Positions 1 through 11,724 are shown, counted from the first letter of the stretch. The stretch is DNA of 64,000 nt from Zygaena filipendulae (GCA_907165275.2 OU015649.1:14600001-14664000), one strand, 5' to 3'. Notes: a model not told the origin generated them from the letters alone. Made by a program: numbers and translations.

Positions 1-500
1 ACCCAGCTTCCTTATGCCCGGCGCCAGGGCCCTACCTAGTGACCATTGCGCAGACACTCCGAGGAGCCGGGCGGGGTGCAAATCGAATCATTACGCCAAA
101 TTGAGTGCTAATTGTGGGGCACCGATCGGCCGGCGCGCGGCCGTGGGAGCCGAGCGCTGCTGGGAGCTTACACCGCGAGTACGATCACCATGATTGGAGG
201 ATTGGTTGGGATTTCGGAAAACTCCTGTGTAAATTTGTAAATAATAAGTAAATTTTTGTTAGTGTTATGTTGCTTTTTAATTCAAATTTTAAAATTGTTT
301 TTAATATAAAAAATTTGTTCCATTTTAAATATTAGAAATATGTTAAGTTTGTAAATTAATTATTTATTAAGCGCTATGGCTTATGCTGTCATGCTTTTTA
401 AATTCAATAAATAAATAAATAGGTACTAATATTATAAACTGTAAAGATTTGTTTTATTGTGTGTTTTAGTTTGTTTGTAAGGGATGAACTCAACTTAAAG
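1..500. other. GC-rich unique start, then AT-rich DNA with a retro-tail
   Basis: Bases 1-200 are GC-rich and repeat-free (GCGCCAGG, GGCCGGCGCGCGG), unlike the following AT-rich DNA, and could be an exon end or a conserved element. A run of AATAAATAAATAAAT near 408-420 resembles a non-LTR tail. No supported ORF. Confidence 0.3.
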
Positions 501-597
501 GAAGCTATACAATGTTCCTGACATAGGGTATATTTTATCCTGAAATTCCCACGGGAACTCCGAAATTAACGCGAATGAAAAGACGGGGAAAAGCTAG
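500..597 (+). mobile_element. Helitron 3' fragment
   Basis: The segment keeps the GGGAACTCCGAAATTA module and ends at CTAG (594-597) followed by T, the 3' terminus of the local Helitron family. The 5' part is missing. Confidence 0.55.
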
Positions 598-832
598 TGC
601 TGATATAAATGTTATATCTGTAATACACAGATATAAAAATTTTCAAGTATAATATTCTGAAAGAAGAATTAAACAAATTAATTACGATTTTAATTCCGCA
701 AATCAAAGACGATGTTTACTCCAACATATCACTAAGCTAATTTGTATTGTTTTCTTTCGTTTAGGTAAAAAAAAAATATGCTGCCTAAATTCCCTGTGAA
801 TTTGTGTGTAAACCGGTAAGTTTTATACTTAA

Positions 833-1037
833 CTAGCTGTCCCCCGCGATTTCATCCGCGGTAATTTCGGAGTTCCCGCCGGAATTATAAAAACTATCCT
901 ATCTTTTAAGTTGGACCATATTACAAAAATTTTTCACAATTTTTTTTTTTTTTCACAAAATTTTATCAAAATCCGTTCAGTAGTTTAGGAGTCCATCGCG
1001 GACAAACAACGTGACACGTGATTTATATATATTAAGA
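833..1037 (-). mobile_element. Non-autonomous Helitron
   Basis: In minus orientation it starts with a TC-type end (TCTTAATATATATAAATCAC) and ends with a CCGCGG hairpin and CTAG (plus 833-836). The interior shares CGCGGACAAACAACGTGACA with the copies at 9348 and 50253. An A/T-run expansion interrupts the middle. Confidence 0.75.
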
Positions 1038-2021
1038 TAAGATGTAGCGATCAAACGAAGTATGTTGATAAACTTACCCAATCTCAGATTCGTTTAGTTT
1101 ATTCGGTTTGACCAGGATCATGGTCACCCTACAAGCAAAGGCTCCCTCTAGCGTTCGTACCATAACACATCCCCATGAGAAACCGCGGGTACCGGCTCGA
1201 CACTTAAGATGTAATCGCGCCATTTTTTTTTTGTTTTCTCTTTACAAATCACGATGCTCGATTGTTTCGTCTATTGCGGCCAGTATAATAATGTTTTTTT
1301 TTTTTTTCGAATAAACTTTTCAAGTGTTTTTCGAGTGGCCGCCGCGATATTGAGAACCTCCTTTGGTATTTAATACTGGTTGTGTATGGAGCGGAATGTA
1401 ATTAGGGTGTGTGATAGAAACGGTTCTGACTTCGCCGTTGAATGAGTCGTTGACTGGCGTATTATGATATTTATGGCATATTTTTAAAGTGCGCACTCAT
1501 AGAGAATCAAAGGTTTCCAATATTAAAATTAATAATTTCTTTTTCTTAAAATCTCTACAATTTCTTTAAGTTATTGTTTGATTGTGAGTTGTGGAGGGAT
1601 AAATGGGAGGTTTATACCTATAGGACTCTATATTAGCTCTATATCAAGGTATGCCTAAACCCAGAAATTTTATCAGGTGCCATTTTCCTTGAATATTATT
1701 TTTTTTTTATTAATCATTATTAATTTGGGCATTATTACACAGCGCCAAATGACCCCAAAACTAAGTAGAACTTGTACTACCTATAATCAGATAACCGATG
1801 TCATGCTTTTTTGCAAATATGATCACATACGATCGATATACTTAAATGATATTTAATTAATAAATCTATAAGTGGTTAGGTATAACTGATGAAAATTATC
1901 AGTATATGGTACTATGTTTTGTTAAAAAAAAATTATATGGTAGGTATACCTACCTATCCAACGTGATGCATGAGCAAAGCAAAAATTGCTATGAGCATTT
2001 GTAATTCTATCTTAATTTCTA
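1038..2021. other. AT-rich stretch without gene
   Basis: I see low-complexity T runs, a moderately GC-rich patch near 1100-1200 and no supported gene or repeat boundary. Confidence 0.4.
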
Positions 2022-2152
2022 TCTTAATATATATAAATCACGTGTCACGTTGTTTGTCCGCGATGGACTCCGAAACTACTGAACGGAGTTTGATGAAATT
2101 TTGTAACCGGAATTCCCGCGGGAACTCCGAAATTATCGCGCGGGACAGCTAG
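2022..2152 (+). mobile_element. Short non-autonomous Helitron
   Basis: It has a TC start (TCTTAATATATATAAATCAC) after A at 2021, an interior deletion, and a CTAG end (2149-2152) before T. This fits A|T target insertion without duplication. Confidence 0.75.
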
Positions 2153-2404
2153 TATACCTATATATTTAGGTGTGCAAAAGTTTTTGTTCATTCACGTCGC
2201 CATTGAGCGGTGCTGACACAAAACGGCTTGACGTCTGCACGGACGTGGATATCACATCCCAACACCGGGAGGCGAGATAAGCCAACTTTATCCGCGAAAC
2301 GAATATATTCAGACAGCTGATGAGCAGAATGGGTGAGAGTGTCATTTTTCCCTTATCTTTTCTGTTTGTGTCGCAGTTTTAAAATGACAATGATATACCT
2401 ACGT

Positions 2405-2545
2405 TAATTTATTGATTTATTTAGTTAAAGAACTTTATTGTACATTTACATACAAAAGGCAGACTTAATGCGTAAGGCATTCTCTGTCAACCTTTTAGCT
2501 AGGCGATAGTTTAGTGGCATGTTACAGAACAAAAATTCATTTTTT
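2405..2545 (-). mobile_element. Non-LTR retrotransposon 3' fragment
   Basis: On the minus strand the segment reads toward AATAAAGT and a tail (plus ACTTTATTGTAC near 2430). It carries no ORF. Confidence 0.35.
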
Positions 2546-2794
2546 TATGATTCCGTATACAAATAGCAAAAACTAAAACCTTACATTTCGTCATGTCCAC
2601 ACGGTAAAATTTTCGTATAGAAAATTTACAATGGACGCTTTTTAGAGCCCTATGTAAATGCTGGGCATTGACATAGTAAAAATCTAAATTATGCTATGCT
2701 ATTTCAATACGAAGATTTCACCTTGCATTAGTATGTCTGTAAGTCTGTGGCAGTTTTTTTGGATACAGCGGTTCATTAAACGCATTTTCCAAAT

Positions 2795-3330
2795 TCTATA
2801 CATGTATTATAAATACGAAAGAAGTCTGTTTATCTGTTACCTTTCACGCCTTCACTACTCAACCAATCACCATGAAATGTTACATACAACGTGTTAATGA
2901 ATTAACTGAAAACCTGATACACCCCATTTAAAAAAATAAACAATAATATGATTAAAACATATTTTATGTCGAAAAAATTTATGCTTTAAAAGTTTTTCAA
3001 CATTAGTTTGGAGGTGACCTATCTACGAAATTCCAAGCGCTACGCCCGCGCCTACCGGTTCGATTTTTTTTGCGGCGGGCGGCGTATGCGCCTAATATTG
3101 TACTACTGATAATTTAGACATGGGCTAGTAAAAATGAAAAAATATAACCTATATTAAAACAGTGCGATCGTTTCGCTAGTCGATTCTGAGCAAACTACTT
3201 TCTAGTTTTCAGTTAATTCATTAACACGTTGTATATGTCGTTGTCAGGGGTACAAAAAAGGACATAATTAAGATCCTTGTTGTGTCGTGTTTCCGCGGAA
3301 CTCCGAAATTGACGCGGGTGAAACCGCTAG
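2795..3330 (+). mobile_element. Helitron split by a nested MITE
   Basis: The left part begins TCTATACATG and continues through TATAAATACGAAAG and the ACTCAACCAATCA module. The right part resumes at GTTGTCAGGGGTAC and ends in a GGGTGAAACC hairpin and CTAG (3327-3330). The 345-bp MITE at 2887-3231 separates the halves. Confidence 0.75.
2887..3231. mobile_element. MITE with 27-bp perfect terminal inverted repeats
   Basis: Bases 2887-2913 (CAACGTGTTAATGAATT...) are the exact reverse complement of 3205-3231. TA flanks both ends (2885-2886 and 3232-3233), which suggests a TA target duplication as in Tc1/mariner relatives. The interior has a GC-rich core near 3040-3085 and no ORF. Confidence 0.8.
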
Positions 3331-3857
3331 TTAAAACATGAGTGTTTTTCATACTTAATTTGAAAGTTGTATCTATATGTGGGTGTAGGTACCAGGTAGG
3401 TAAAAGGTACCAGTAGTGGGGTATTGAGTGAATACCAGATTCGGTATCTAGAATAGTTAACTGATAGTAAAGATTGTAAAAATATTAAAAAAACTAGCAC
3501 AATTTTTTTTTAACAGACATATGAATTTAAAGGTTGAAATTCTGTAAAAGCTCAATTTGAGAAAAAGCATTATAAAAGTTTGAGTGAAAAAAAAAACATA
3601 CTTCTACTCGCTTGTTACATAGATTTTTATATGTTATTGTAGATTAAGATATATCAAATTGTAGAAAATTGAACATTTATTAATAATCAATTAAAATCGC
3701 GGACGCAATTTTTTCACCCAACTTTACAAAACCTCTTATATCCCTCCTCTCCTAGGTTATAACCTCAAATATTCGTATCCCTAAAAGTGTTCGGGTTCAA
3801 AATCAAAGAACATACCTATCTTTTATAAAATCCACCCCCAAATAATATAAATAGGAA

Positions 3858-3960
3858 TGGCCGCGGGCAGTGTGACGCCATTTCCGCTTTCAGCGGAAGT
3901 GACGCGCGCGGCGCTGTAATAGCGTCGCTTGTAATGACCGGCTGCCGAATAACTTCTAAC
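3858..3960. promoter_or_regulatory. GC-rich repeat-free island with a small hairpin
   Basis: GCGGGCAGTGTGACGCC leads into TTCCGCTTTCAGCGGAA, a 7-bp stem hairpin, then GCGCGCGGCGCTG. The composition contrasts with the flanks and no transposon signature was seen, so it is a candidate conserved noncoding element. Confidence 0.25.
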
Positions 3961-4144
3961 AATGAATAATGGATATTCTTATTCATACTTTGTATAACAA
4001 AAGAAAAAGGTTGGTAATAAAAGTAATAATAGCTACCATGCGGATTCAGATAAGAGTAGCCATTAATTGTAGATATCTTAAGTTCTTTTCCGAAGACCTA
4101 AGCTATCGTATTCAAGATCGCATTTGAATCCTTTCAGGAGTATT

Positions 4145-4208
4145 GGAATGGAAAACATAACATACAGCCGAATGCAGAACCTCCTCCTTTTTGGAGGTCG
4201 GTTAAAAA
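4145..4208 (+). mobile_element. Retroelement 3' debris
   Basis: The string CCTCCTTTTTGGAGGTCGGT followed by TAAAAAC resembles a frequent lepidopteran repeat end; a similar end occurs at 38930-38970. Confidence 0.3.
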
Positions 4209-5935
4209 CAGAACTTTATGTTTACCGCACTAGATAGGTAGGTACGTCGCTAGCGGAAATCGATCACGGGTCCAGCTTTAATTGTGAAGTAGCATGACGG
4301 CCGATTGGGTCAAAGCAAAATTGCCTGAAAACAACTAAGGATAACAACTCTTCATGTTTAAGACTTTAATAGTGTAATGGTTTAGTAACACTTTTAGAAG
4401 GAAAGATAATCATCACAATATTTATTATCAAGAGGCATAAATTTAAGCATAAAGGGGCCGGCAGATATGTCATAAAGGCAAACAAAATATCATCCACCAA
4501 GGGCACACCTAAACACATAATATTCAGTCAAGAAAGATCCAAAAGGATCTCATTGTATTTTATTCGCCATTATTTTTATACTATTTTCATATTGCCGTCA
4601 TTTTAGAGGAAAACGAACTCTGACCAAACGAAATAAAGATCAAAAAGGTGATTTCGCATGTGGTTAGGTCCACAATGACCGCTTTCAGCAAAGCGGATGC
4701 AGGTTTTTTGACAAATGGCCAGCTGTACGATTTTTCTTGCGTAGGGCGGTTCCGGCAAAGAATAAAAAATGTGTTAATTTTATTCAGGTATCCCACATTT
4801 TTATATATAAAACTGAGCAAAATATACTTAGTGCTTACCTATACTGACGAAGTTAACTCAGTTTTAAATACGTAAAGAAAGGATTTTTTTAAATGCAACA
4901 CTTAAGGGAGTGAAAAGGGTGAAACCACGCGGGCAAGCTCATAAGTTAATACATAAATGACATTAGATTTCCTTCACAAATCTATGGTGTGGTCAATGTC
5001 ACACTAGCGACAATCGCTAAAAAATCTTCTGAGATGTTTCGCTTTGGAAAAATTTGTAAAGAAGGGTCTACGTTTGCATAATTATCATCAAAAACTAGTA
5101 TTTTCACTATTTTCACATAATTATCCTCTCTTCAGTTTCTTTTAGATCTAATAATATCTTAGAAAATAATATAAAAATATATTAATAATATATCGGGTAA
5201 TGATAATTTGTGTCCTGCAAGGACCTCAGGTAAAACTTATTAGAACTCAATTGATGGTCCAAAACCAGGAGAAAGTGTCTCTCAGAAGTAAAAAGTAGAG
5301 TAGGCATTCGAAACATGTGTCTCACTTCTCTAGTTATTTAATCTATGACGGGACAGCTTAGGGCGGGCCCGGTAATGGTCATGAAAGGATGTTATGATAT
5401 TATATCATTTTTCCTCGGGCACAATACTGAATGTGTACACCACCATTTCCGCTGCCTAATGCGTTACGCTCAGCATTAATATTACTCGTAGGTATAATGT
5501 CATCATTGGGATTATTTTACCCTAGAACAGTGCAACAAAACAAATAATTTAAGATAAAAGACTTGAGTGAAATATTAAATGGATAAAATTAATTTTTATC
5601 TATAGATTCTTTTTAATACATATTGCGTATAATAAACAATGTTATTAAGAAAGGTTAAGTAAAGTAGAGAAGGTAGACCGTAGCTATGGATATTTTCTGC
5701 CGTCGTAAGAGATAATGTAATAATAAGATTCTTATAGCCTTCCAAATCATGAGCATTTAATTGAAATTCTTATTATGGCAAAATCTTTCACCATAAATCT
5801 TGGTGTAAAATAAAAAAAAAAAACAGAGAAATATAACCTATTGCGTAATGCATGTAATGTCTAATTAGCGGTTTACAAAAATTCGAGTTGTGATTTAATA
5901 AAAAAGGGATTGATACTTACCTACTACACAAGCTA

Positions 5936-6012
5936 ATAATAGCTTACTGGGGGATCAAGTTAGATCTGTGTGTTGTGAAGTGGATTATTATTATTATATT
6001 ATTATTATTATG
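5936..6012 (+). mobile_element. tRNA-derived SINE, 3' part
   Basis: GATCTGTGTGTTGTGAAGTG followed by an ATT-rich tail matches the end of the SINE at 30346. The tRNA-like head is missing. Confidence 0.65.
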
Positions 6013-6604
6013 TTAAATAGGATAATCATAATGTTTGTTACGCGTTTCTTCGTTTTACTTTTTTTTTCATCGCGTACGTAGGTACGTCAAACGTGTTTGT
6101 TGCCGAAAATGTCAGTTATTTTTGGCAACAAAGAAAAAGAAACGGAAGGAAAAGTAAAAAATGAACGTATAAATACACTCAAATCTTCAGTTGTATCGCA
6201 GTATAAAACCTAAAGGATTAATTAAAACAATAAGCGTTAAAAGCAAAGCGCAGTCAACGCTGTCGTAAAGAGCTTCCATCCATAAAGCTCGTCTCAATCC
6301 CAATAATGCTTAGGGAAGTTTTATAAGGCCATCTTGGCGGCTCGTTTATAGCAAGACTGCAAACCGAGTCGGAGTGAATGAAACAAAGTTGCTCCTTCCG
6401 ATTCAATCACTTTGTTAGCAACGATCGCGTTTTGATGAGTATAGTGATGACATTTTGTATTGTCATGTAAACTTTTTAAAAGCTTTCAGTCTTATTAATA
6501 CAAAATGGCGACTAAAAATTGTATAGGGAGCGTCAAAAAATCACAAAATTTGACAGCCATTTGTTAACCTAACCTTGATTATCTACTATCTTTAAACGAG
6601 CATT

Positions 6605-6854
6605 TCTTGTACCTATACCTACATATAAAGTGCTTTGTCCTGAATGACTGATGGATCAACGCACAGCCTAAACCGCTGTCGTAGAGACCTGAAACTTGGA
6701 GAGTGTATTCTTTGGATAACGTAGGCAGGATCCGATAAGACAGGATTTTTGAAAATTCAACCTCTAAGGGATGAAAAGGGGTTACAAAGTTTGTATGGAA
6801 CAATTCCGCGGGAACTTCGAACTTATCGCGGGTGAAACCGCGCGGGACAGCTAG
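6605..6854 (+). mobile_element. Helitron, second subfamily
   Basis: It contains CTGATGGATCAACGCACAGC, ACCTGAAACTTGGAG and GGGTGAAACCGCGC before CTAG at 6851-6854. The same module order occurs at 25668 and 33811 and, reversed, at 50037. The 5' end is uncertain. Confidence 0.65.
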
Positions 6855-6861
6855 TATACCT

Positions 6862-7065
6862 ATATAATCTGAATCTCGGAAACGGCTCCAACGATTTCCA
6901 TGAAATTTTGTATACAGGGGCTTTAGGGGGCGATTAATCGGTCTAGCTAGATTACATTTTTAGAAAACGTGAAAATGAAAAATGAGTGTTTGTTACAGCT
7001 TTCCTACTTAACAACAGATAGCGCTACGAGCGGAGCTCGGTTGCCCAGATATTGATACTAAATCC
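6862..7065 (+). mobile_element. Repeat of the GAGCGGAGCTCGG family
   Basis: It contains CTCGGAAACGGCTCCAACGA, GGGGGCGATTAATCGG and a GAGCGGAGCTCGGTTGCCC end. A reverse-orientation relative lies at 49428-49660. Confidence 0.5.
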
Positions 7066-7439
7066 CAATCATTTCAAGTGCAAACATTTATTATGATCTT
7101 TTTAAACGAATAGGTACTAAAATATCAGACAGTTTGTAATGTTCCAACTACAGGTATATATAGGTACTCAGATGAAAGAAATGAAATTACTTATCAAGTG
7201 GTCGACACAGAAATCACGTTATTATATTGTTTGCAATTTAGATTGTGGGAGGACCTTGAAGAGTTTTGTAAAGATACAACAAAACATACTTTCTCATTTT
7301 TAATAAACTTTCTAGATCATTGTGAATGTGTATTAATGTACAATGTACATTAATAAATCCATAAATACAAACTTAAATTTTCATCATAAATACCTACAAT
7401 AAGCACAAGTACGTCAAATAATAATAAGAAATAAGATAG

Positions 7440-7870
7440 TTAAATAGATTTATTACAATCATAACAGCTTACAACCACTTCAGAACATTCCGTTCGGAAA
7501 GCTCACAGAACACAGACGAAAATTCATTAACATAAAACAGCTATAAACGACAATAACAATTTTTCACAAGCCAAGACTAAATAAAGTTAACGTATAAATA
7601 TCGTGGAAATAAATATTTATCCCCTCGAATAATAACCGCCCTAAATGGCACTGCACAATGGCGGAGATGGCTGCCAAAACGGACATAATGAATTGTGCAC
7701 GGAAACTGTATTAGCCGTGGATATCGCGAACGCGTCAAATGACTCGGAACTTATGTTTGCGAGCATCGAGTCGAGTTTTGACACACTGTGTATATCTACG
7801 TTTTTATTGGTGGGACTTGTCATATTATGAGGGGTTAAGTTTCTCATCTATTGCAAACGTAAGTAACAAT
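7440..7870. promoter_or_regulatory. Repeat-free stretch, candidate conserved element
   Basis: The segment around 7640-7810 is of balanced composition with CACAATGG (7652-7659) and GAATTGTGC (near 7690). A 61-codon ORF on plus has no recognised motif. Its function is unknown. Confidence 0.2.
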
Positions 7871-8004
7871 TTTTATTCTGTCTTATTTATGTATTTAAAT
7901 CTGTCTGTTTAGTGTTTATTCTGTATCTATATATGTATGTTATTTGTGAAGTCTGAGAGGAGGAATATTATATGTTATTCTATAAGAGGAAATAATACCT
8001 ACCT

Positions 8005-8222
8005 ACCTCTAAAGTCTAATTGACCACCTTCAAGTTGCAAATCAGTCGCCAAGCACCGAACGGTGTGTTCCGGCAGCCCCACTTGAAAGCCAGTTCCCGT
8101 CCCTATTCTAGGTCGGCAGCGCACCTGCATGCCTCCTGGTGTTGCCGATGTCCATGGGCGGCGGTAATCACTTACCATCAGGTGTACCACTTGCCCGTTT
8201 GCCCCCTATAATATAAAAAAAT
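8005..8222 (+). mobile_element. Non-LTR retrotransposon 3' fragment
   Basis: It contains TTACCATCAGGTGTACCACT and TTGCCCGTTTGCCCCCTA, then an A-rich tail. The same segment occurs inverted at 57990-58200, and CCTGATGGTAAG also occurs near the 3' end of the LINE at 41418. Confidence 0.55.
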
Positions 8223-8454
8223 ATATTCAATGTTTCTTGTACATACAAAGAAGTTATTGGACGTTAGACCTTTTCTGTAGAGAGTTTTCAATTTGAATCA
8301 TGAATTTAATTTATTATGTCAACACTTACACTACTGATCACTTTCTCACTCCATTAAACGAATAGAACAGATTTCGATTTCTTTTCGCCTTGCGCCGCCC
8401 CCTCTATAACTCTTTATAGGACAAACAAACAAACAATCCAACACAATTAAATTA

Positions 8455-8665
8455 AACACGGCGCCTCCACTTCGCCCACTGCGGCAGATGTTCAAACATG
8501 ACGGACAAAATCAACACTAATTCTATCAATCACAATTCCATTAGGGAACATTTCAAATTAGCCCATTTATTTTTTACACCATTAAATTAAGAAAATATCG
8601 ATTGTACGCAATAGCGCGTGTATTGCGCGTCACAATACAGAAAATAGTCTATTGTGATTGAAAAG
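8455..8665. promoter_or_regulatory. Island with ACAAT/ATTGT sites
   Basis: GATTGTACG, TCACAATAC and CTATTGTGATT occur within about 65 bases (8598-8662), after a GC-richer segment (GGCGCCTCCACTTCGCCCAC). ACAAT/ATTGT is the Sox core. No transposon ends were seen. Confidence 0.25.
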
Positions 8666-8705
8666 TTTCGTTAGATTTGTTTCGGAGTGTTTAACATTTA
8701 GTTCT

Positions 8706-8881
8706 AGACAGACATAAATGTTAATTAATGTTAATTGGCATTTAACTAGTTAAGTTAAACGTACATCTGTTTAAATGCCAATTAACATTAATTTACTGAA
8801 CGTCTCTGATTGCGGCAGTTTTGTTTTAAAAATCTATACTTAACTAAGTAATCATTAAAGTCGACTCTGAGTGCCGCCGTA
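8706..8881. mobile_element. Palindromic MITE, partial copy
   Basis: It keeps the centre (TGCCAATTAACATTAATTTA) and the complete right arm ending GACTCTGAGTGCC. The outer left arm is lost. It belongs to the same family as 34913-35178. Confidence 0.7.
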
Positions 8882-9347
8882 AGTGTTGGTGACGTTGACT
8901 TAAATGTTATTGCTTTAATTTGATTCAATGATTCGTTACTGTTTTTAATTAACCTTTTTTATTATGTTGCAACACTCCTGAATTATCATCAAAATTTAGG
9001 ATTTTAGGACCCTATTTTACATATTCTACTATCAATTATTACTTTTAATGAAAATCTACCAAGTAATGATTCTTAACAACGGACAGCGCTAGTTTCACTC
9101 TATGCATGCACTTAACAGGATTTCCCGACAAAAAGCTACAAAACATTAAACCAACCATACTCATTCATCACATTCAGGGCTACGAAGGACTTAATCCTTT
9201 TGATATAACAGAAAATACTGGAGCGAGTTGTTACGTGAAAAATATTGTGAAACGACTGAAAAGTTGAATGTACTTACAGTACGTATGCATATGGCCAAAT
9301 GTCGTGTGATACGTATAGTATAGTAGAATATTAGTATATATAGTATA

Positions 9348-9609
9348 CTAGCTGTTCCGTGCGATTTCATCCGCGGTAATTTCGGAGTTCCCGCGGTAAT
9401 TCCTGTAGAAAAGAAAAAAGTGTTGTAGTTTACGGTGATAACCAGTTCCCCCCCGCATTAATTCCGGAGTTCCCGCGGGAATTCCGGGATAAAAACTATC
9501 CTATCTTTTAAATTGGACCATATTATAAAAAAATTTTATCAAAATCCGTTCAGTAGTTTCGGAGTCCATCGCGGACAAACAACGTGACACGTGATTTATA
9601 TATATTAGA
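9348..9609 (-). mobile_element. Non-autonomous Helitron with duplicated 3' module
   Basis: CTAG on plus at 9348-9351 and a TCTAATATATATAAATCACG end at 9609 (minus) bound the element. Two GGAGTTCCCGCGG modules are separated by a TTACGGTGATAACCAGTT spacer, which the copy at 46491 shares. Confidence 0.75.
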
Positions 9610-9692
9610 TTTATTACTCTGAGGTAATACGTAACGAGTAACGATGCTTGTAGAACTAAAATTTGTATATTTTTACACGCTTTATATGGTAC

Positions 9693-9926
9693 TGGTGTCC
9701 GCCGCGGTTTCGCGGTAATTTCGGAGTTCCCTCGGGAATTTTGGGATAATAAGCACCCTATATATCACTCAGGACCACCGTAGCTTCCTATAAGTGAAAG
9801 AAATTTCAAAAACGGCTCAGTAGATCCAGAGATTACCCCCTACAACGTCACAAAACTCACAAACTCACAATTCACAAACTTGCAATTCACAAACTCACAA
9901 ACTTTACCTCTTTATAATTTTAGCAT
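9693..9926 (-). mobile_element. Helitron subfamily with a CACAAACT repeat
   Basis: The CCGCGG and GGAGTTCCCTCGG end is at low coordinates. The far end holds a short tandem of CACAAACT/CACAATT units and CTTTACCTCTTTATAAT. It resembles 32061-32237 and, inverted, 23882-24162. Confidence 0.6.
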
Positions 9927-10359
9927 AGATTAGCTTCACTTGTAAATAACAAACAGACAATGTAAATAAACTCTTAAAGTAAATTTTAATCTACTTCTAT
10001 GTAATTCATACTTGTATGTAATTGTCATATCGAAATAAAACTTTGCATGTATATTATGTGGTTCGGATGACAACGCAATATTATTATGACATGGAGCTGA
10101 TCTGATGGTGAAGCCGAAGATGGCCATAAAATATTTTTCCCCCCCACCTCAGAAATGGTATTTTTGCTATTCGATATCTGAGCGCAAAAGCCGTTTTTAT
10201 CCGCTCAAGGTTGTACGACTTGTACGTATCTCTAAGTAATTAAGTATTATTTGTTAATTGTTATACTTACATAATATAAATATTTTTCTGCTATGCTTAT
10301 CTATCATAATGTTGTAGTAAATATGTACCTAAACTGAAATAAAAGTACCTTGTGATTTT

Positions 10360-10570
10360 GTTTTATTTTGCATTTAGTCATTTCCTCGCTGAGGAGAGAT
10401 GAAAAGTTACGTGTTGCACTCGAGTGCAAAAATTTTTCTTCTTGTGCTCTTTTGATTCCCTTGCTGACGCTCAGGATTCTAATTTTTGAATCACGAGCGC
10501 ATTCTTCGCTTGCTCGGTCATCAAAGTTGAGCACGCGGTTAAAAAGCAACTTTGCACTCATGTATAACAT
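10360..10570. repeat. Segment with a 16-bp perfect palindrome
   Basis: TTGCACTCGAGTGCAA lies at about 10414-10429, and GCAACTTTGCACTCATG near 10549 repeats one half. It is possibly a small DNA transposon; the ends are undefined. Confidence 0.3.
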
Positions 10571-10675
10571 ACTAGTTGTGCCTCGCAGTTTCATCCGCAT
10601 TAATTTCCGAGTTCCCGCGGGAATTCCGGGATAAAAAGTACCCTATGTGTTAATCTGATGTACCTATTAAGCTAC

Positions 10676-10934
10676 ATGCGGCACCAGCGGAAGATCAGCA
10701 TCGGTCCCCCCGGTTCCCGACTTATGCTGAGCTGGTTGCCTTTTTGTTGCGACACGCTGGTTGTGCTTGTTTATGTTATTTCATATATTAACGGTTGTCG
10801 TCGGTTCATTTCATTTCATTTCATTTCATTTCATTTCATTTCATTTCATTTCATTTCATTTCATTTCATTTCATTTCATTTCATTTCATTTCATTTCATT
10901 TCATTTCATTTCATTTCATTTCATTTCATTTCAT
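10676..10934 (+). mobile_element. Nested retro-insertion with TTCAT tail
   Basis: A GC-rich body (GCGGCACCAGCGGAAGATCA) is followed by a pure pentamer array. A minus-strand relative with ATGAA units lies at 52380-52560, so the array is probably a 3' tail that expanded. Confidence 0.5.
10805..10934 (+). repeat. Perfect (TTCAT)26 microsatellite
   Basis: There are 26 uninterrupted pentamers over 130 bases. The period of five gives ORFs of repeated FHFIS in two frames, which are not genes. Confidence 0.97.
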
Positions 10935-11051
10935 ATTGTAAAGTTTCATTTAAATCCATTCAGTAGTTTTTGCATGAAAGAGTAACAAACATCCATCCAT
11001 CCATCCATCCATACATTCTTATAATATTTAGCGTTTATAATATTAGTAGGA

Positions 11052-11610
11052 TAACTATTTGATAATGGTTTTAAGAATTTTTTTATTTCGCCTATATCAA
11101 CGCGGGTTTCGTACTCTAGTTCGATTAACGTTACCTCGATGATCGATAAATACCTCAATATATGTACCTCGTTAGTTTACTATATCGATGGGTTGTTGTT
11201 ACCTCAAAAGATCGATATGTCGAAGACTTACTACCTCGACGGTCCTTTGCCTCGACGACACGTTACCTCCATGGGTTGTTGCCTCAAAACATCGATGAAA
11301 CTTTGTTTTAGTAAAGACATTAGAGTTGTTTACTAATATACTGTACGTACTTATTATAATTATTTTATAACCTTCAACACCTGTTACTTTTAATTGATTA
11401 ATTTTTGCTTCTTCCGTTCTGCAGCTTTCGGTCTTTAACCGTCCTATTACCAGCGTACCTATAGAATTTTTACCCCATTTACACCACGCTTGGATATATC
11501 TACAAAGACATCATCACCGCGACAAACTTACCTACTATGTCCGTGCCACAAATACCTACTGTCAACTGACTCTAAGCGGCCGTAAGAGAATAGAATAGTA
11601 TATTTCATTA
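11052..11610. other. No gene; short dispersed direct repeats
   Basis: TACCTC and ATCGAT strings recur irregularly between 11120 and 11300 (TACCTCGATGATCGATAAAT, TACCTCAAAAGATCGATA). I see no gene. Confidence 0.35.
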
Positions 11611-11613
11611 TAA

Positions 11614-11724
11614 GTGCGGAAAGCCTGTCATTGCAAAGAGTTCTGACAAATGTCTACCCGAGCCGAGGCGCAGCCGAAGGTGAGGGTTGACAGTCGGAAC
11701 TAGTTGCAATGACGGTTCCGCACG
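11614..11724. repeat. Inverted-repeat element
   Basis: GTGCGGAAAGCC-TGTCATTGCA at the left is nearly the reverse complement of TGCAATGACGGTTCCGCAC at the right, around a 70-base GC-rich loop. It is probably a foldback-type transposon. Confidence 0.5.

Larger units (their letters stand above)
3331..6604. other. Mostly featureless AT-rich intergenic DNA
   Basis: Visible features are a GC-rich island (3858-3960), retro-tail debris (4145-4208), a degenerate Helitron-like end near 4900-4945 and a SINE tail (5936-6012). Short ORFs near 4.6-4.9 kb are uncharacterised and probably chance. Confidence 0.4.
10572..11051 (-). mobile_element. Helitron carrying a nested retro-insertion
   Basis: The 3' end (CTAG 10572-10575, GGGAATTCCGGG) and 5' end (TCCTACTAATATTATAAACG on minus, finishing at 11051) are both present. 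They are separated by the insertion with the TTCAT array. The uninterrupted relative at 32238 shows where it entered. Confidence 0.7.

Noticed and set aside
10805..10934. CRISPR-like array
   Set aside because: Pure pentamer microsatellite with no spacers; eukaryotic context.
10658..10985. Protein of FHFIS repeats
   Set aside because: Produced by the (TTCAT)26 array in two overlapping frames; no coding evidence.
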